Source: E44-bin89 sp034409565 (lineage in GTDB: Bacteria > Chloroflexota > Dehalococcoidia > Dehalococcoidales > RBG-16-60-22). From it: DNA of 64,000 nucleotides. The notes under the pieces were generated by a model. The model was not told the DNA's origin, made no database searches, and worked only from the letters and a program-made list of their open reading frames with translations. The stretch spans positions 1-64,000 of the forward strand of contig DAOUMS010000016.1 in the NCBI GenBank assembly GCA_034409565.1. The letters are read 5' to 3'. Of this stretch, positions 7,843 to 16,988 are shown piece after piece; positions within the stretch are counted from its first letter, which is position 1; each line of letters starts with the position of its first letter. A program made the translations under genes and the position numbers.

Positions 7843-8769
7843 ATGAATGCGACATCAAAGGCAGTTACTCACAGCTACTCTCGAATTAAACCGCCGTTCG
7901 GATATTATGGAGCAAAACAACGTATTGCAGCACGAATAACAAGAGCGTTACCTCCCCATAATGCTTGGATTGAAGCATTTTGTGGTTCAGCCGCAGTGAC
8001 CTTAGCAAAGCCACCAGCTCCTATCGAAATAATTAACGACATAGATGATCAAATTGTGAACGTGTTCGAACAACTAAGAGACAATCAAGAAGCTTTGTGC
8101 AGAGCTATTGCTCTTACTCCATACGCGAGGGCTGAACATCAGAAATCTAGGGAACATGAGATTGATATTTCACCACTTGAAAAAGCGAGAAGATTCTTGG
8201 TAGCAACTATGATGACGGTAAATGGAGCAAACGGCGGGAAGAATGCCGGCTTCTCATTTTCTCAATCATACTCAAGGGGTGGGCATGAAGCACGCGTAAA
8301 CAGATGGTATAAATTACCAAAACGACTTGAGCTTGTAGCTGAACGCCTAAGGAATGTGCGCATTGAAAACAGAGATGCTCGCGAGATTGTCAATATGTTT
8401 ATCGATAGACCTGCTACATTAATCTATCTAGACCCTCCCTACAACATAGACCGGAAGCAGCGGTATACTGTCGATGTATTAGATGAAGATTTTCATTCAG
8501 ACCTACTGAATCGTTGCTGTAATTCACAATCCATGATTTTCATAAGCGGTTACGACAACGGCCTATACAATTCAATTTTAACACCTGGCAGAGGATGGAC
8601 TAAAGAATATATATCAACTACCACTCGAGATACTTCTGGTAAGGATTATCCTCGTACCGAAGTACTTTGGTTTAATAAGCATTTTGAGGGAGCGCTAAAT
8701 AGTAATCAATTACCCTTGCAACTGAGCCCTAAAGAAAAGAAATTGAATAAAGTAAATCCTCCAAGATAA
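7843..8769 (+). CDS. D12-class DNA adenine-N6 methyltransferase (Dam family)
   Basis: The protein contains the AdoMet-binding opening PPFGYYGAKQRIAARITRALPPHNAWIEAFCGSAAVTLAKPPAPIEIINDID and the catalytic motif IV YLDPPYNID (DPPY), in the order expected for alpha-group (D12) adenine methylases. I take the ATG at 7843 (308 residues) because a purine-rich agggggg lies 12 nt upstream and the family motifs begin soon after; an ATG at 7714 would add 43 unlikely residues. It heads a co-directional set with the ParB-like, helicase and nuclease genes, so it may protect host DNA from them (inference). Confidence 0.88.
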   Translation: MNATSKAVTHSYSRIKPPFGYYGAKQRIAARITRALPPHNAWIEAFCGSAAVTLAKPPAPIEIINDIDDQIVNVFEQLRDNQEALCRAIALTPYARAEHQKSREHEIDISPLEKARRFLVATMMTVNGANGGKNAGFSFSQSYSRGGHEARVNRWYKLPKRLELVAERLRNVRIENRDAREIVNMFIDRPATLIYLDPPYNIDRKQRYTVDVLDEDFHSDLLNRCCNSQSMIFISGYDNGLYNSILTPGRGWTKEYISTTTRDTSGKDYPRTEVLWFNKHFEGALNSNQLPLQLSPKEKKLNKVNPPR

Positions 8770-8824
8770 AACGATCCATGCTTTGAATTCTTGTCTGACT
8801 GTAAAACATGAGGAGGTGTTACTC

Positions 8825-10177
8825 ATGGTAACAACGATGCCATATGATCCAGCAAGGAAAAATATGATTAGAGACCGCGCGAAAAAACAAGAAGATGATT
8901 TTGGCGGAAAAGATCGACTGCGAAACGCTAAACTGACAGTAAAAGGCACGACTTCACTTGAACCAATCTATAGATTCCAACTAGATGACTTGGCATATAA
9001 CAAAGCTAATGGAAGGATTAAAGCCGAAGTCATTGAGAAAGAAGCTGAGCTGGGGCGAATAATTAATCAATTTGACGACATTGATAAAAAAATACTGAGA
9101 GAAATACTTCTTTCAATCCGAAGAGATGAGAACGACAAGATAAAGGAAGACCTAAGAAAAAATACACAGATATTCCCGGGCATTATTACGGTGGATGGAA
9201 TTGTTATTAATGGAAACAGAAGAAAAGCTCTGCTGGAAGAGTTGTTTGAGGAGACAAATGATGAGAAATATAGGTACTTAGATGTTCATATTCTTCCTTC
9301 GGATATAAATAAATCAGAATTGTGGCTTATTGAAGCTGGTATACAGCTCTCTGCACCACAGCAATTGGATTATAGCCCTATAAATCATTTGCTCAAACTC
9401 AGGGAGGGGGTCAATTCTGGGCTGAATATTCCCCAGATGGCATCTCGCATATATGGTGTGTCCGAAGAACAACTTACAGGTGATTTGAAAAGGCTGAAGT
9501 TAATAGACGAATACTTAGCAGACTTCTTAGGTAAAGAAGGGAAATATTACCTGGTTAAGAACTTGAATGAACATTTCATTAATCTATGTAATATTTTAGA
9601 TTGGGCAGAAAGACCAAGAGGAGCAGTACGGAGGGATTGGGCTCCAAATAATGATGATATCAATGAATTGAAGCTTGTAGGCTTCTACTATATAAGGATG
9701 CGAATGCCTCACCTACGTATCCGGGATTTGCGAGACATATTTGCCACGTCTTATTCATGGCAAGAAGCGAGAAGGGCTTTAAGTGTTGATTCTAATCTCA
9801 CAGATGAAGAAAAACAAAAATTTGGAATTACACCAATCCCTGAAGTGGAGGATGAGGACGAACTCGATGAAGCAGAAGACGATGATGGCATAATCACCTT
9901 AGCCGAGCAAAGAGATATGCAAGAGGAAGTAATATGGCGAGAGAATCGTAGTAATGAGCTAAAATCAATATACCAGGATGCTAAAGAACAGGAGACGATT
10001 GTTAAAGACTCTGAGAAGCCACTTACCCTAGCACAGCGAGCATTGAAAAATATAAAGGCAATATCTGATGTTGGTGGGAACAAATTAAATGATTCAGAAA
10101 TAGACCAAATTCTTGGGGAAATTATCTCACTTATAAATAGTATAAGAAAAGAAATCAAAAAAGGTAAATCGTCCTAG
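8825..10177 (+). CDS. ParB-like nuclease-fold domain protein
   Basis: The start ATG at 8825 follows aggaggtgttactc. The 450-residue protein has a ParB/sulfiredoxin-like core near residues 80-150, with the typical IITVDGIVINGNRRKALLEEL box (G-N-R-R), followed by a segment resembling a ParB-like helix-turn-helix (IPQMASRIYGVSEEQLTGDLKRLKLIDEYL, about residues 200-230). An acidic stretch (EVEDEDELDEAEDDD, about 340) precedes a coiled C-terminus. Such proteins occur in phosphorothioation and other DNA-modification loci. It lies between the Dam methylase and the SNF2 helicase on the same strand, and probably acts with them in DNA recognition (inference). Confidence 0.75.
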   Translation: MVTTMPYDPARKNMIRDRAKKQEDDFGGKDRLRNAKLTVKGTTSLEPIYRFQLDDLAYNKANGRIKAEVIEKEAELGRIINQFDDIDKKILREILLSIRRDENDKIKEDLRKNTQIFPGIITVDGIVINGNRRKALLEELFEETNDEKYRYLDVHILPSDINKSELWLIEAGIQLSAPQQLDYSPINHLLKLREGVNSGLNIPQMASRIYGVSEEQLTGDLKRLKLIDEYLADFLGKEGKYYLVKNLNEHFINLCNILDWAERPRGAVRRDWAPNNDDINELKLVGFYYIRMRMPHLRIRDLRDIFATSYSWQEARRALSVDSNLTDEEKQKFGITPIPEVEDEDELDEAEDDDGIITLAEQRDMQEEVIWRENRSNELKSIYQDAKEQETIVKDSEKPLTLAQRALKNIKAISDVGGNKLNDSEIDQILGEIISLINSIRKEIKKGKSS

Positions 10178-10218
10178 AATTTAATTCCGGCTGGCATAAT
10201 ACCTCGCGGAGGATACGT

Positions 10219-12141
10219 TTGATCGAACTCTCTTGCAATAATAACCAACTACTCCTTGAAGCTACAACTGACAACCATAAAAAGACAATACAACAGCCTT
10301 TACACAAACTATATCTCAAGAGCACCTTAGAAGGGGAACTTCGCGGAGATAACTTTGTATGGCCTAACGTACTAGGAGAAGAAATAGCTGCTATAACTGA
10401 AAACCTAATCGACCACTTCAAAAGATATGACATTACCATAGGTCTAGATAATAAGTGTAAAGACATATTAAGTAAGAAACGAGAAAGCGACGAGGCATTC
10501 TTAGACCTTATGAAACGGGGTTTCAGGGCTAAGAAAGACGTTTCAGTAGATAACCGAAATCAAGTTGTAAATCTTTTGTCTCATGGCTTCAAAAGAACGC
10601 TGAAGGACTTCCAACTAGATGCTGTGTATCATCTTTTAGTTGTAAATAACGGTGCGAATTACTCCGTACCCGGAAGTGGCAAAACTTCTATTGCATTAGC
10701 CTATTATCATATTCTGTTGAAACAAGCCAAAATCGACGGTCTCCTCATAATAGGACCAGCTAGCTGCTTTGAGCCTTGGGAACACGAATATCATGAATGT
10801 TTTGGAAATAAACCAAATAGTGTTCGGATTGCCGGGATTTCAAAAATCAGGCGAAATGAGCTCTATTTGCTAGGAGACCAGTATGACATATTGCTTACGA
10901 CTTATCACAGTTCAGTTAGGGACGCGAGCAATATTTTGGAAGCTCTCAAGAGAAGACGGTATTTAGTTATCCTAGATGAAGCACACTACATTAAGCGTCC
11001 TCAGGGTGGGAAAATCGCTGATGCTATTATGAGCTTGTCAAAGTATGCTGATTATAAGATCATACTTACGGGGACTCCGATGCCAAATGGTTTGGAGGAC
11101 CTATGGTCTCAATTTGCTTTTTTGTGGCATGATCGGTCCCCGTTGGGCACTGTTGAGTCATATCTTCGAGAAATTCAAACCAAGAGCCTCGATAAATCCA
11201 TTATTTCAACAAGGGATAAAATTGACCCTCTTTTCTCGAGGATCACAAAACGACAATTAAATCTTCCAAAAGTCTCATTTCATATATTGGAGTGTGACCT
11301 ATCGCCTTTACAATCAAGAATCTATGAAGGAGTCGCAATAAGATTTTTATCTCAGTTGAAAGAAGAACCAAAGGATAGGGAAACTCTTCGCGAATGGCGT
11401 AGGGCAAGAGCAGTACGATTATTACAGATTGCATCTAATCCAACTCTTCTTCGCCAAAAATGCGACGAGTTTTTATTACCACCTATGGTATTAGAGCAAT
11501 CATCCTTCAAACAGGGGATTGAACACTACAGTAACTATGAGATTCCCTGTAAATTCCATGTGATAAAAAAAATAGTAACTCAATTGTGTGATCAAGGTAA
11601 TAAAGTAATTATCTGGACCAGTTTCGTTTACAACCTAAAAATGCTAGAGAAGTTATTCAATGATTATGGGCCAGTGTTAATTTATGGTGATGTTCCATTT
11701 ACATCATCAGACGAACAAGAATTGACAAGAGAACAGCTTCTCGCAAGATTCAAGACTGATGAGGACTGCAGATTGCTAATAGCTAATCCCGCCGCATGTG
11801 CAGAATCAATCTCCCTGCATAGAGTATGTCACCATGCAGTTTATTTGGATCGTACCTTTAATTGCGCTCATTATATGCAGTCTCTAGATCGTATTCATCG
11901 TTTAGGCTTGGAATCTGGCCAACGAACTCACTACTACTTGATAAGGGCCCAAAATACGATTGATGAAGTTATAGATAACCGTTTGAAACAAAAGATGTTG
12001 AACATGGAGCACGTTCTTGAGGATGATTTACCAGGTTCAGTGCCAGGATATTGGGCCGATTACTTCGGCGACGAGGACTATGTAGACCTTGAGCTGGTGG
12101 AAGAACATATAAAGAATTACCTTAAGCGACATGATAGTTAA
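10219..12141 (+). CDS. SNF2-like superfamily 2 DNA helicase/translocase
   Basis: This 640-residue protein starts with TTG at 10219 behind gGAGG. The helicase motifs are all readable: Q-like LKDFQLDAV, Walker A SVPGSGKTSIAL (about 155), motif Ia LIIGPASCFEPWEHE, DEAH (about 255), TGTPMPN (about 287), IIWTSFVYNL, and motif VI QSLDRIHRLG (about 555). The order and spacing match SNF2/RapA-like translocases of restriction and DISARM-like systems. It overlaps the next gene by 11 bp, so helicase and nuclease are translationally coupled. It probably drives the nuclease along DNA (inference). Confidence 0.88.
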   Translation: MIELSCNNNQLLLEATTDNHKKTIQQPLHKLYLKSTLEGELRGDNFVWPNVLGEEIAAITENLIDHFKRYDITIGLDNKCKDILSKKRESDEAFLDLMKRGFRAKKDVSVDNRNQVVNLLSHGFKRTLKDFQLDAVYHLLVVNNGANYSVPGSGKTSIALAYYHILLKQAKIDGLLIIGPASCFEPWEHEYHECFGNKPNSVRIAGISKIRRNELYLLGDQYDILLTTYHSSVRDASNILEALKRRRYLVILDEAHYIKRPQGGKIADAIMSLSKYADYKIILTGTPMPNGLEDLWSQFAFLWHDRSPLGTVESYLREIQTKSLDKSIISTRDKIDPLFSRITKRQLNLPKVSFHILECDLSPLQSRIYEGVAIRFLSQLKEEPKDRETLREWRRARAVRLLQIASNPTLLRQKCDEFLLPPMVLEQSSFKQGIEHYSNYEIPCKFHVIKKIVTQLCDQGNKVIIWTSFVYNLKMLEKLFNDYGPVLIYGDVPFTSSDEQELTREQLLARFKTDEDCRLLIANPAACAESISLHRVCHHAVYLDRTFNCAHYMQSLDRIHRLGLESGQRTHYYLIRAQNTIDEVIDNRLKQKMLNMEHVLEDDLPGSVPGYWADYFGDEDYVDLELVEEHIKNYLKRHDS

Positions 12142-13102
12142 ACCTAATGAACTTGCTAATTTATGCTCTATCTTCTCGTCACTAAGAATTAAAAAGATTT
12201 CTGTTGAAGATCTTAATAGGTTTACGCGGAGTTCTATGCTTATCGATTCCTATGCAAATGTGGACGGTATTATTGGCGAAGCAATGAACTCGGGACTTGT
12301 TAACCTCGAATCCGGTAATTATTGTATTTCAAAAATTGGCCAACAACTTGGCAAGCGACAAGGAGAGCCTGGTTACCAAATCACTGACAAAGCAAGGGAT
12401 TGTTTTATCAACAGTGTCCTACTCAACGTTAATTCAAATCAATGGTGTTGTGGTGAGTTTCTTCTGAAATTTCATGTAGACACCGTGCTTGAAACCTTTG
12501 TATATGATAGGCACATAAACGAATCAGATAGTGATACTAAATGGTTAATGATCTTGAGCGATGTCGGTCTAATCAGAGTAGATCAAGATAAAGCCACGAT
12601 CGAAAACAGGTATCTCGATAATGTAAACAATCTATTTATTGGAATTCGTAATCCAGACAATATGGATGTCTTTGACACTTACAATGAAAGGAACAAGGTT
12701 GGTGATCTCGCAGAAGACCTTGCTTTTAAATACGAAAAGGATCGCCTAACGAGTAAAGGATTCCCAACACTAGCTGTACTCGTGCAGCAAATAAGTAAAA
12801 TCGACAAATCGGCTGGCTACGATATTTTATCTTTTAGAGGGGTGGGGAAGGACCCGGATTCTAAAATACTAATTGAGGTAAAGGGTACGAGAGAAAGCAA
12901 TCTAAGGTTTATCTGGAGTTACAATGAAAGAAGGGTCGCTGCGTCAGAAACGCACCATTATTGGATTTACGTCTATACAAATGTAGATCTGAATTCCAAA
13001 TCTGCTGATGGTCCTATTGTGATAAAGAATCCTAATTCCAATCTTACAAAGCTGGGATATATAAGCGTACCTTTGGATGTGTATGTCACAAAGGAGGCTT
13101 AA
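12131..13102 (+). CDS. DUF3883 (Mrr-like) putative restriction nuclease subunit
   Basis: The 323-residue protein begins inside the end of the helicase gene. Its C-terminal domain (about residues 190-310) has the DUF3883 pattern: GDLAEDLAFKYEKDRL, then SAGYDILSFRG...KILIEVKGT, giving the D...E-x-K catalytic signature of the PD-(D/E)XK nuclease fold, followed by WSYNERRVAASETHHYWIYVYTN. The N-terminal half looks like a winged-helix or DNA-reading region. DUF3883 domains sit in restriction and helicase proteins, and here one is a separate subunit next to a SNF2 helicase and Dam methylase. Confidence 0.82.
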   Translation: MIVKPNELANLCSIFSSLRIKKISVEDLNRFTRSSMLIDSYANVDGIIGEAMNSGLVNLESGNYCISKIGQQLGKRQGEPGYQITDKARDCFINSVLLNVNSNQWCCGEFLLKFHVDTVLETFVYDRHINESDSDTKWLMILSDVGLIRVDQDKATIENRYLDNVNNLFIGIRNPDNMDVFDTYNERNKVGDLAEDLAFKYEKDRLTSKGFPTLAVLVQQISKIDKSAGYDILSFRGVGKDPDSKILIEVKGTRESNLRFIWSYNERRVAASETHHYWIYVYTNVDLNSKSADGPIVIKNPNSNLTKLGYISVPLDVYVTKEA

Positions 13103-13235
13103 TTGACAGTAAAAGGCACGATTTAGTGTCCTCTTACACCTCTTCAAGGATCTCAAAATACTATAAATTTGGATTTGAAGAATACCGTAGTTAATTCCTC
13201 GAGAATTCTTAGGAGTGTTTCATTATATACAGCGA

Positions 13236-15554
13236 TTAAACGTGGACATTATCTATCTCGATGAGATTTATAATTCCATTGGTAATATCATCCGCTAAGG
13301 CGTCCTTTACTTCTCCTTTGGCCGAGAAATACACTATTTGCCATTCCTTTTCACTAATACTCTTAAGCATGGCCATTTGCTTGTGAAGCCTAGTGGGATC
13401 AGCCTTGATAAATGGGTCATCAATAATGAAAAATCCTGGATTACCTTTTAATATCTTTTCCCCTAAAGCTATTCGGATTGAAAAATAAAGCTGGTCATAA
13501 GCTCCGCCAGATAACTTCGAAGCCTCAATCGGTTTGCCATCTCGCCGTTTGACCCGGACCTTTTCCTGTTGATTGAATAGAACCTCTGTGTACAGTCCAC
13601 CTGTTATATCACGATAGTGTTCAGTAATAGAGCTTTCTTCGCCAAACAACTCAGATACTTTCTCTTGTTCTTCATTTGTGATTTCTTCCAATATATTCAA
13701 AACACCGAGTACATTTTCCCGTCTAACCTCGATTTCATCAATGAACTCCTGTAATTTGCTATATGTTGGAGCCAGATCCACTGTACTACTGCATGGAACA
13801 TTACCTGCTTCAACACCCAGGATCCATTGAGTTTCTTTTTCTATTTCCTCTAATTCCTTGTGGAATACCTCCATAACACTTGTTAACGCTCCCAATTCGT
13901 CATGCAATTCAGCTTCTCTTTCTCTTAGTTGAGTAACTACTCCTTCATCATATTGGACTTCCTGACTTCTGGCCTTGTAGTTTTCAAGCTCGTTGATCTC
14001 TTGTTGCCAATGTGCGATATTCTCTGACAGATTATCATTCACCCTACCAAAGTGACTGTTAAGTACACTTATCGACTCACCTAATGACTTCTCGGCACCT
14101 TCTCTAGACAGCAACCGGGTTTTATACTCAGACAGCAATCTTACCCCCGATCTAGTCAAAATACCTTCTATCTTTTCTTCTGAATCCCTGATCTTTCTCT
14201 CCTCTTGTAGAATATCATCCTCGCGGATGTTCTTTATCCTGTCCTCTAGAACTGCTTCTCCTCGTTTCATTTCCTGAAGCTCTTCAGACTTCTTAGTATG
14301 ATCGTCTTCAAACTTCTGAATGTTGCTCAGGATACCCTCAATAGAGTCCGCGTTTAGTCCATACTTCGCGAGACTCAAGCTAATTGATGCGAACAGTTTT
14401 GCCAGTCGAGTACCTGTTGTTTGGAGTCGAAACTTACTAAACCAGGCTATTAATGTCGTCAGTAAAAGAATTCCCGCCAGCACGTATAGGGGTACGACTC
14501 TACCTATAGCACAAGCAATAAGTGAAATCGATAAAAGTGCCGTTGACACTAAGGACGCTAGGTTCCAGAATTTGCTCGAAGTTGAGTGTGTAGCTAGCTT
14601 TTCGTTTTCCCCCCTGTAGTTCTCTAACGCTGGTTTCACATTACTATCAATTTGTCGCTTTTGTTCGCTGATAACCCGGAACTCTCTTTCCTTTTCCTGC
14701 CTTTCCTTTATTCCTGTTTGCAGTAATGTCTCGTTTTCTTGTAGCCTCTTGATTAACTCACTCTTCTCCGTGTTGGCATTACTTATTGCTTTTTCAGATT
14801 CCTGCCATAATTGAAAATCTTCGTTGTTAAAGATTTCCAGAGGCTCCAGTTCTCGCACAGCATTTTCAAGTTCATCCAATGCATCCTTTCCTTTTTCAAA
14901 TCTCTCCCTCTTACGAGCCTCGTCGAAAAGAAGTAGCTGATGTGCAATATTAGCTACTTCCTCTTCTTTCTCTACCATGCTCTTTTCCAAGTTTCCCAAT
15001 TCTTCCTCATCAACTCTCTCGATTAAAGCCTGGATGCTATCACAGGTATCGCGAGCTGTGTCTAGCCTAGTTTTCAGTTTTTCAACGCCCGTATTTCTTA
15101 AACTCCCTCCGGGTGTTAACTTGCCCAGATCCCGTAAGATATCTTGTAATCGACCAATTTCCATTGTTCTCAATCCAGTAAGCCGGTCCGTTATCTCGGT
15201 ATAGAACTGGCCTTCTCTTTCGATCAGGAGTTCGCTGTTTCGTATAATGAAAATGTTACGACAATCCGAGGTGGATAAACCCGCAATACTTGTCAGGCTA
15301 CCATCATCTGGGACTTTAATTTCATTCCCTTCATTATCCTCAATAATTGCATAACCAGAAGGGCTCTCTTCTACTCGGTCAATCCTCAGGAAATCTGCTA
15401 CATTCCTTCCTAGAAGTAGTTTTATCAGCGCATCTATTGTCAGAGTCTTGCCATGCTCATTTTCGCCCCAAAGCAGGGTAAAATTGCCAAGGCGAACCGG
15501 AGTATCATATGACAACGGTCCATACCTGTTGATTATAAATTCTTTTATCCTCAT
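13236..15554 (-). CDS. YhaN/SbcC-like AAA ATPase with two central membrane helices
   Basis: The 772-residue protein starts with KEFIINRYGPLS and a Walker A LLWGENEHGKTLTIDAL (about residues 28-44). Long coiled coils follow, interrupted by two membrane helices (about residues 345-385). The C-terminal half has the ABC signature KLSGGAYDQLYFSIRIALGEK and Walker B GFFIIDDPFIKAD. This layout matches B. subtilis YhaN (AAA_27) more than SbcC. The gene overlaps the Mre11-like gene by ATGA, so the two form an exonuclease complex like YhaN/YhaO or SbcC/SbcD, convergent with the helicase-nuclease operon. Confidence 0.88.
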   Translation of the reverse strand: MRIKEFIINRYGPLSYDTPVRLGNFTLLWGENEHGKTLTIDALIKLLLGRNVADFLRIDRVEESPSGYAIIEDNEGNEIKVPDDGSLTSIAGLSTSDCRNIFIIRNSELLIEREGQFYTEITDRLTGLRTMEIGRLQDILRDLGKLTPGGSLRNTGVEKLKTRLDTARDTCDSIQALIERVDEEELGNLEKSMVEKEEEVANIAHQLLLFDEARKRERFEKGKDALDELENAVRELEPLEIFNNEDFQLWQESEKAISNANTEKSELIKRLQENETLLQTGIKERQEKEREFRVISEQKRQIDSNVKPALENYRGENEKLATHSTSSKFWNLASLVSTALLSISLIACAIGRVVPLYVLAGILLLTTLIAWFSKFRLQTTGTRLAKLFASISLSLAKYGLNADSIEGILSNIQKFEDDHTKKSEELQEMKRGEAVLEDRIKNIREDDILQEERKIRDSEEKIEGILTRSGVRLLSEYKTRLLSREGAEKSLGESISVLNSHFGRVNDNLSENIAHWQQEINELENYKARSQEVQYDEGVVTQLREREAELHDELGALTSVMEVFHKELEEIEKETQWILGVEAGNVPCSSTVDLAPTYSKLQEFIDEIEVRRENVLGVLNILEEITNEEQEKVSELFGEESSITEHYRDITGGLYTEVLFNQQEKVRVKRRDGKPIEASKLSGGAYDQLYFSIRIALGEKILKGNPGFFIIDDPFIKADPTRLHKQMAMLKSISEKEWQIVYFSAKGEVKDALADDITNGIINLIEIDNVHV

Positions 15555-16621
15555 GCTCTAAGTTCCATCATCGCCATAATCATGAAATCTCGCATTTCAA
15601 GCTTGGTCTCTGTTGACTCGTCGGTTTCTTCCAGTTTGGCCATGAATGTTTTATACAGGTCATCTTCCAGTATTTGCCTAACATCCCGGACTTCGTATTC
15701 AAACCTATCAAGCTGCTTACCCTCAAGCACGGTATCCATTTCTTGTTTAAGTACCTCTTCAGTCAAGCCTAAGGACTGACCGTTTACATATCCACAAACT
15801 GATAGCAGGACCTTCGCTTGAGGGTGAATAGTTTTGAGGCTATCTTCTAGTCTATCTATCGGGCTCAATTTGTCTGATGGATCCAGGTCGAGTTCGATTT
15901 CATGATAATGTGGTGTATCAAGCAAGTATTCTTGTGGTGGTTCCCCTACTTCGAAAAGGTTTACCTTCCTTCTACCACATTCCCTTCGGGTAATGGCTGT
16001 AGGAGAGCCTGGATACACGAAATATCCTCCGTTAGATAGCTTCAACACATCGAACCGGGTATGGAAGTGACCAGCGAGTACGTACTGGATGTTCAAACCA
16101 TCAAAAAAATCCAGCTTGATTGGCATGTATCTACTGGCTCCCTCATCACCGAGGTCGGAGCGAGAAAACGAAAAGAACGTATTTAATAGCTCCCCGTGGT
16201 ACAGAAGAATATTCGCTTTGTCTGAAGTTAGAATTGGTTCGAGTGAGCGTAGCTTACCGAGCAAGGCATTACCTTCGATTTCCTCGAAAGGAAGTCCGCA
16301 TACTCTAACACCCTCCGTTTCAAAGGGTTGATCGATTTCACGTATTATGTGCGTGTCCTCACCGAAGTATTGGCCCGAGGGAAAAGCTCCAGCATCGTGG
16401 TTACCAGGTAATATTATTATCGGGAAGCCATTTCCAGATAGAGTCTCTCTTATTTTAGGCCTCAGGTTCTCGGCATCGATTCCTTCATCAAACAGGTCGC
16501 CAGATATTACCATTAAACGAACATCTTCTCTTTTACCGATATTGGTCAGCTGCTGCAAGGCTCGCCAGCTTGCATCATCGTATTCTCTAAGGTGTATATC
16601 CGCCGTATGCAATATCTTCAT
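15551..16621 (-). CDS. YhaO/SbcD (Mre11)-like DNA exonuclease
   Basis: The 356-residue calcineurin-like phosphoesterase has all the metal motifs: MKILHTADIHL (DxH), VISGDLFDEG (GD), ILPGNHDAG (GNHD), LYHGELL and VLAGHFHTRFD (GHxH). The C-terminal part matches capping regions of SbcD/YhaO proteins. It precedes and overlaps its ATPase partner by four bases. The role is double-strand-break or foreign-DNA processing. Within this island it may belong to the neighbouring defence operon, although YhaN/YhaO-like pairs also occur as ordinary repair genes. Confidence 0.9.
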   Translation of the reverse strand: MKILHTADIHLREYDDASWRALQQLTNIGKREDVRLMVISGDLFDEGIDAENLRPKIRETLSGNGFPIIILPGNHDAGAFPSGQYFGEDTHIIREIDQPFETEGVRVCGLPFEEIEGNALLGKLRSLEPILTSDKANILLYHGELLNTFFSFSRSDLGDEGASRYMPIKLDFFDGLNIQYVLAGHFHTRFDVLKLSNGGYFVYPGSPTAITRRECGRRKVNLFEVGEPPQEYLLDTPHYHEIELDLDPSDKLSPIDRLEDSLKTIHPQAKVLLSVCGYVNGQSLGLTEEVLKQEMDTVLEGKQLDRFEYEVRDVRQILEDDLYKTFMAKLEETDESTETKLEMRDFMIMAMMELRA

Positions 16622-16809
16622 ATCGTATCAAACCAACCGGATATGAATTTTCTACTAAAAATGTAGGCTTATTCAATAGTTATTGTCAACTCTGGTGCGT
16701 TTTGTCCATCTGACTTGGGCTGAACAAGCAAATAGAAGAAATTAGAATAGTATTGTGGCCACGGAAAAATTGACTGTATCTGGCACTTACAGTCAGAAAG
16801 GAGGAATTT

Positions 16810-16980
16810 ATGAGCAAACATGGTAGCGACAATCACTCAAACCAGCTAAATCCTAACAATGATACTTACTGGACTTCGCGCGGCTGGGATGAGCGTCCGG
16901 ATGACTGGCAAGAGAGGATTGAACAGGATGATGTAATGCGAGATTCCTCTCAAGCTACTAGTAGCAAGAATCAAGGATAA
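16810..16980 (+). CDS. small hydrophilic protein, unknown function
   Basis: A 56-codon frame opens at ATG 16810 behind a strong ribosome site (aaaggaggaattt) and ends with TAA at 16980, nine bases ahead of the HTH-TPR gene. The product is acidic and polar (YWTSRGWDERPDDWQERIEQDD). No family is recognised. The strong Shine-Dalgarno and tight spacing to the next gene argue that it is real and co-transcribed. An imperfect inverted repeat (gactgta ... tacagtc) lies just upstream, about 16772-16795, and may be an operator. Confidence 0.6.
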   Translation: MSKHGSDNHSNQLNPNNDTYWTSRGWDERPDDWQERIEQDDVMRDSSQATSSKNQG

Positions 16981-16988
16981 CCGTTAAA

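Noticed and set aside
9751..10466. Long minus-strand frames opposite the ParB-like and helicase genes
   Set aside because: They are antisense shadows rich in Ser/Leu, without start signals, over genes with clear motifs.
13236..16621. Classical sbcCD genes
   Set aside because: The ATPase is short, has two membrane helices and lacks an evident zinc hook, fitting YhaN/YhaO-type proteins better.
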